A stretch of DNA of 24,885 bases from Fidelibacterota bacterium (lineage in GTDB: Bacteria > Marinisomatota > Marinisomatia > Marinisomatales > UBA1611), in NCBI GenBank assembly GCA_002722105.1, contig PBKF01000012.1:4830-29714 (forward strand). The letters run 5' to 3'. The notes beneath the pieces were generated by a model. It was not told where the DNA came from. It saw only the letters and a list, made by a program, of their open reading frames with translations, and did no database searches. Every line of letters starts with the position of its first letter. Position 1 is the stretch's first letter. Positions 23,313-24,885 of the stretch are shown here, one piece after another. Position numbers and translations under genes: made by a program.

Positions 23313-24472
23313 TTTATAGCTTCTAAAACAATATCACTAATTTTATCAACATCATCAATTGATAAATTATGATGTGCTGGTAAGTACAATCCTCTATTAT
23401 GAACGGTAGTAGCTACAGGTAATATTTGTTTTTCATTATAGTTTATCCAAAATGGCTGTTCTCCTATTGATCCACAAACTAATGGCCTAATTTCAACAGA
23501 AGCATTATTTAATTTTTTAACAACATCATTAATATTTTCAATAATTAACCCCATACCGAAATTTGAAATTATATCTGCTTGACAGGTTTGGATCCAAGTA
23601 TTGCCTTCTAAATTATACCGATATCTTTTATAAATCTGGAACCTTTTATTGATCACACTATCAATTCTTTCTAACTGTTTTAATCCAATAAAAGCATTCA
23701 AATCAGTTGATCTTAGATTAAATCCAGGATAATAAAAAGTATACTGATCTTTAAAATCATTTATTTTATACTTCTTTTTCAAATTTGATTTTGTTAATGA
23801 TGATAAATCTCTGGACCAACCATGGCTTCTTAAAGATTTTACAATTTCTGAGAAATCATCATCATTTGTAACTACCATTCCTCCTTCAATTGTTGAGATA
23901 TGATGTCCATAATAAAATGAATAAGATCCGGCTTTCCCAAAATTACCAACTTTTATTCCATTCCACTCTGTACCCGGTGATTCACAACAATCTTCAAATA
24001 GAGTCACATTATATTTTTGACATAAAAATAAAATATTATCCATATCATTTATATGACCTAAAACATGGACAATCATTAACACATCTGGATTATGTTTTTT
24101 AAAAATTTTTTCAAGATGATCTACAGAGACTCCTAGTGTTTTTTCATCTGCATCACATAAGATTACATTCATTCCTAGTTGAATACCAGGTGCAACTGTG
24201 GTAGACCAACTAACAGCTGGTATAACAACCTTTAAATTTTGTTTTTTTCTAATACATTGTTCAGCAAAAAATATTACCAAGTTTGCAGATGAACCTGAAT
24301 TCACAAAAATACTATTTTCACTATTATTCCACTGCGACCATTTATTTTCAAATTTATCGTTCAACTCTCCCTTTGTTAATCTATTATTTTCCAATAACCA
24401 ATTCGATAATTCTTTTATATCTTTATTTGAAATTGTTTGATCTACTAAACTGAATTTGAAGGGATTTTTCAA
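23309..24472 (-). CDS. ColD-like PLP-dependent nucleotide-sugar 3-dehydratase (His in place of Lys)
   Basis: A 387-residue member of the DegT/DnrJ/EryC1/StrS fold. The position of the Schiff-base lysine (SFYPxK) is His190 in YSFYYGHHISTIEGG. That His is the hallmark of the dehydratases ColD (GDP-4-keto-6-deoxymannose 3-dehydratase) and RfbH/E1. VPAVSWSTT-like (IPAVSWSTT, 84-92), FEDCCES (Asp161) and LRSHGWSRDL match ColD rather than RfbH. The Cys cluster that binds 2Fe-2S in RfbH is absent. Length also matches ColD (388). It should use PLP/PMP and glutamate to remove the C3 hydroxyl of a 4-keto-6-deoxy nucleotide sugar. The substrate nucleotide is not determined, and no GDP-mannose dehydratase is in the window. 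The start is TTG at 24472. Confidence 0.85.
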   Translation of the reverse strand: MKNPFKFSLVDQTISNKDIKELSNWLLENNRLTKGELNDKFENKWSQWNNSENSIFVNSGSSANLVIFFAEQCIRKKQNLKVVIPAVSWSTTVAPGIQLGMNVILCDADEKTLGVSVDHLEKIFKKHNPDVLMIVHVLGHINDMDNILFLCQKYNVTLFEDCCESPGTEWNGIKVGNFGKAGSYSFYYGHHISTIEGGMVVTNDDDFSEIVKSLRSHGWSRDLSSLTKSNLKKKYKINDFKDQYTFYYPGFNLRSTDLNAFIGLKQLERIDSVINKRFQIYKRYRYNLEGNTWIQTCQADIISNFGMGLIIENINDVVKKLNNASVEIRPLVCGSIGEQPFWINYNEKQILPVATTVHNRGLYLPAHHNLSIDDVDKISDIVLEAIK

Positions 24473-24506
24473 TGGATTAATAGTCTCATTTATTAACTCT
24501 TAATTA

Positions 24507-24885
24507 TCATTCTTGCCATTTTGATGCATACATCAATGATGTCATTACACAATCGATTTTGAATCCATATTTCATTAAAGCATTCTTATAAAAAGTTATG
24601 TCATCAGGCCTTCCCCAACGCTCAGGGCAGACAAGACACTTTTTGAATTCATTCAATATAGGAATACTTTTTTGATCCAATGGAAGTTGAGTATTCGTAT
24701 CAATCCAAACCCAATCCACCATTCCCACATATTTTTTTACAGTTTCAATACTTTCATCTTCAGAAAATCGAACAGCAATATTTCTTTCACCCTGACGTGA
24801 TGAATAGTACAAGTAGGAGAATTCGATATCCAATAAAAAATAGCTTTTTATTTGTGACCTTTGGTCTATAAGGCGCAATACTTCG
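24507..24885 (-). CDS. C-terminal part of a glycerophosphodiester-phosphodiesterase-like protein (5' end beyond window)
   Basis: The frame is open at the right edge, and about 125 C-terminal residues are present. SYFLLDIEFSYLYYSS, IAVRFSEDESIE, DWVWIDTN and KKCLVCPERWGR in order resemble the later strands of the GDPD-like TIM barrel found as short proteins in Campylobacter-type capsule/LOS loci. In those, the pattern (x)FFDMS...TRxSEYE...GIWLD...CIVSPELHGR...ICTD recurs. I matched it from memory only. The metal-binding N-terminal His and Glu residues would lie outside the window, so activity cannot be judged. It ends 34 bases before the ColD-like gene, which suggests the same transcript. Confidence 0.55.
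   Translation of the reverse strand, partial: EVLRLIDQRSQIKSYFLLDIEFSYLYYSSRQGERNIAVRFSEDESIETVKKYVGMVDWVWIDTNTQLPLDQKSIPILNEFKKCLVCPERWGRPDDITFYKNALMKYGFKIDCVMTSLMYASKWQE

Noticed and set aside
22548..24472. Naming the pair colD/colC and the sugar GDP-colitose.
   Set aside because: The dehydratase matches ColD motifs, but the partner SDR is too short for ColC and no GDP-mannose dehydratase is visible, so the nucleotide and final sugar are left open.

Overview
The window is one AT-rich stretch (roughly 30% G+C by eye) of surface-glycan biosynthesis genes. All 25 coding sequences I can support lie on the minus strand, so transcription runs from the right edge to the left edge. Genes are tightly packed: many abut or overlap at stop/start codons, and the largest gap is 167 bases. 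I found no rRNA, tRNA, CRISPR array or insertion sequence. Recognisable Shine-Dalgarno sequences are rare and about 7 of 24 visible starts are TTG. The gene content (nucleotide-sugar enzymes, family 2, 4, 47 and GT-C glycosyltransferases, sugar methyltransferases) fits an O-antigen, capsule or glycoprotein-glycan locus of a bacterium, probably Gram-negative. The species cannot be named from the sequence.

Layout in transcription order. (1) 24885-20835: the end of a probable phosphodiesterase-fold protein, a ColD-like PLP dehydratase with histidine in place of the catalytic lysine, a small SDR, a GT4 glycosyltransferase and a hexapeptide-repeat acyltransferase. (2) 20826-16581: two GT4 enzymes (the second has lost its start codon), a GT2 enzyme and an exostosin-like (GT47) enzyme. 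(3) 16584-13399: a CDP-deoxyhexose module: RfbF-like cytidylyltransferase, CDP-glucose 4,6-dehydratase RfbG, an RmlC-like cupin epimerase, and an SDR whose YxxxK motif has become FxxxH. (4) 13381-9143: an FkbM methyltransferase, an FdtA/FdtB pair for a dTDP-3-amino-3,6-dideoxyhexose, a GtrB-like membrane GT2 and a methyltransferase. (5) 9033-2346: a GT-C membrane glycosyltransferase, a UbiA-family phosphoribosyltransferase, DprE1, DprE2 and a second GT-C enzyme. (6) 2286-1: a methyltransferase-GT2 fusion and the start of another methyltransferase.

How the parts fit. At least three nucleotide-sugar routes (ColD-like deoxygenation, CDP-6-deoxyhexose, dTDP-3-aminosugar) would feed cytoplasmic glycosyltransferases. 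The UbiA-like/DprE1/DprE2 trio is the polyprenyl-phosphate beta-D-arabinofuranose pathway best known from mycobacterial cell-wall synthesis. Beside two GT-C enzymes and two lipid-carrier-type GT2 enzymes, it suggests arabinofuranose and another sugar are added on the outer face of the inner membrane from lipid-linked donors. No Wzx, Wzy, ABC exporter or oligosaccharyltransferase is visible, so the locus continues beyond the window or relies on distant genes.

Most notable: the arabinofuranose module outside its classical setting, the alanine at the benzothiazinone-cysteine position of DprE1, the ColD-like/SDR pair, the altered SDR in the CDP-sugar module, and the GT4 gene whose conserved N-terminus extends upstream of any standard start codon.
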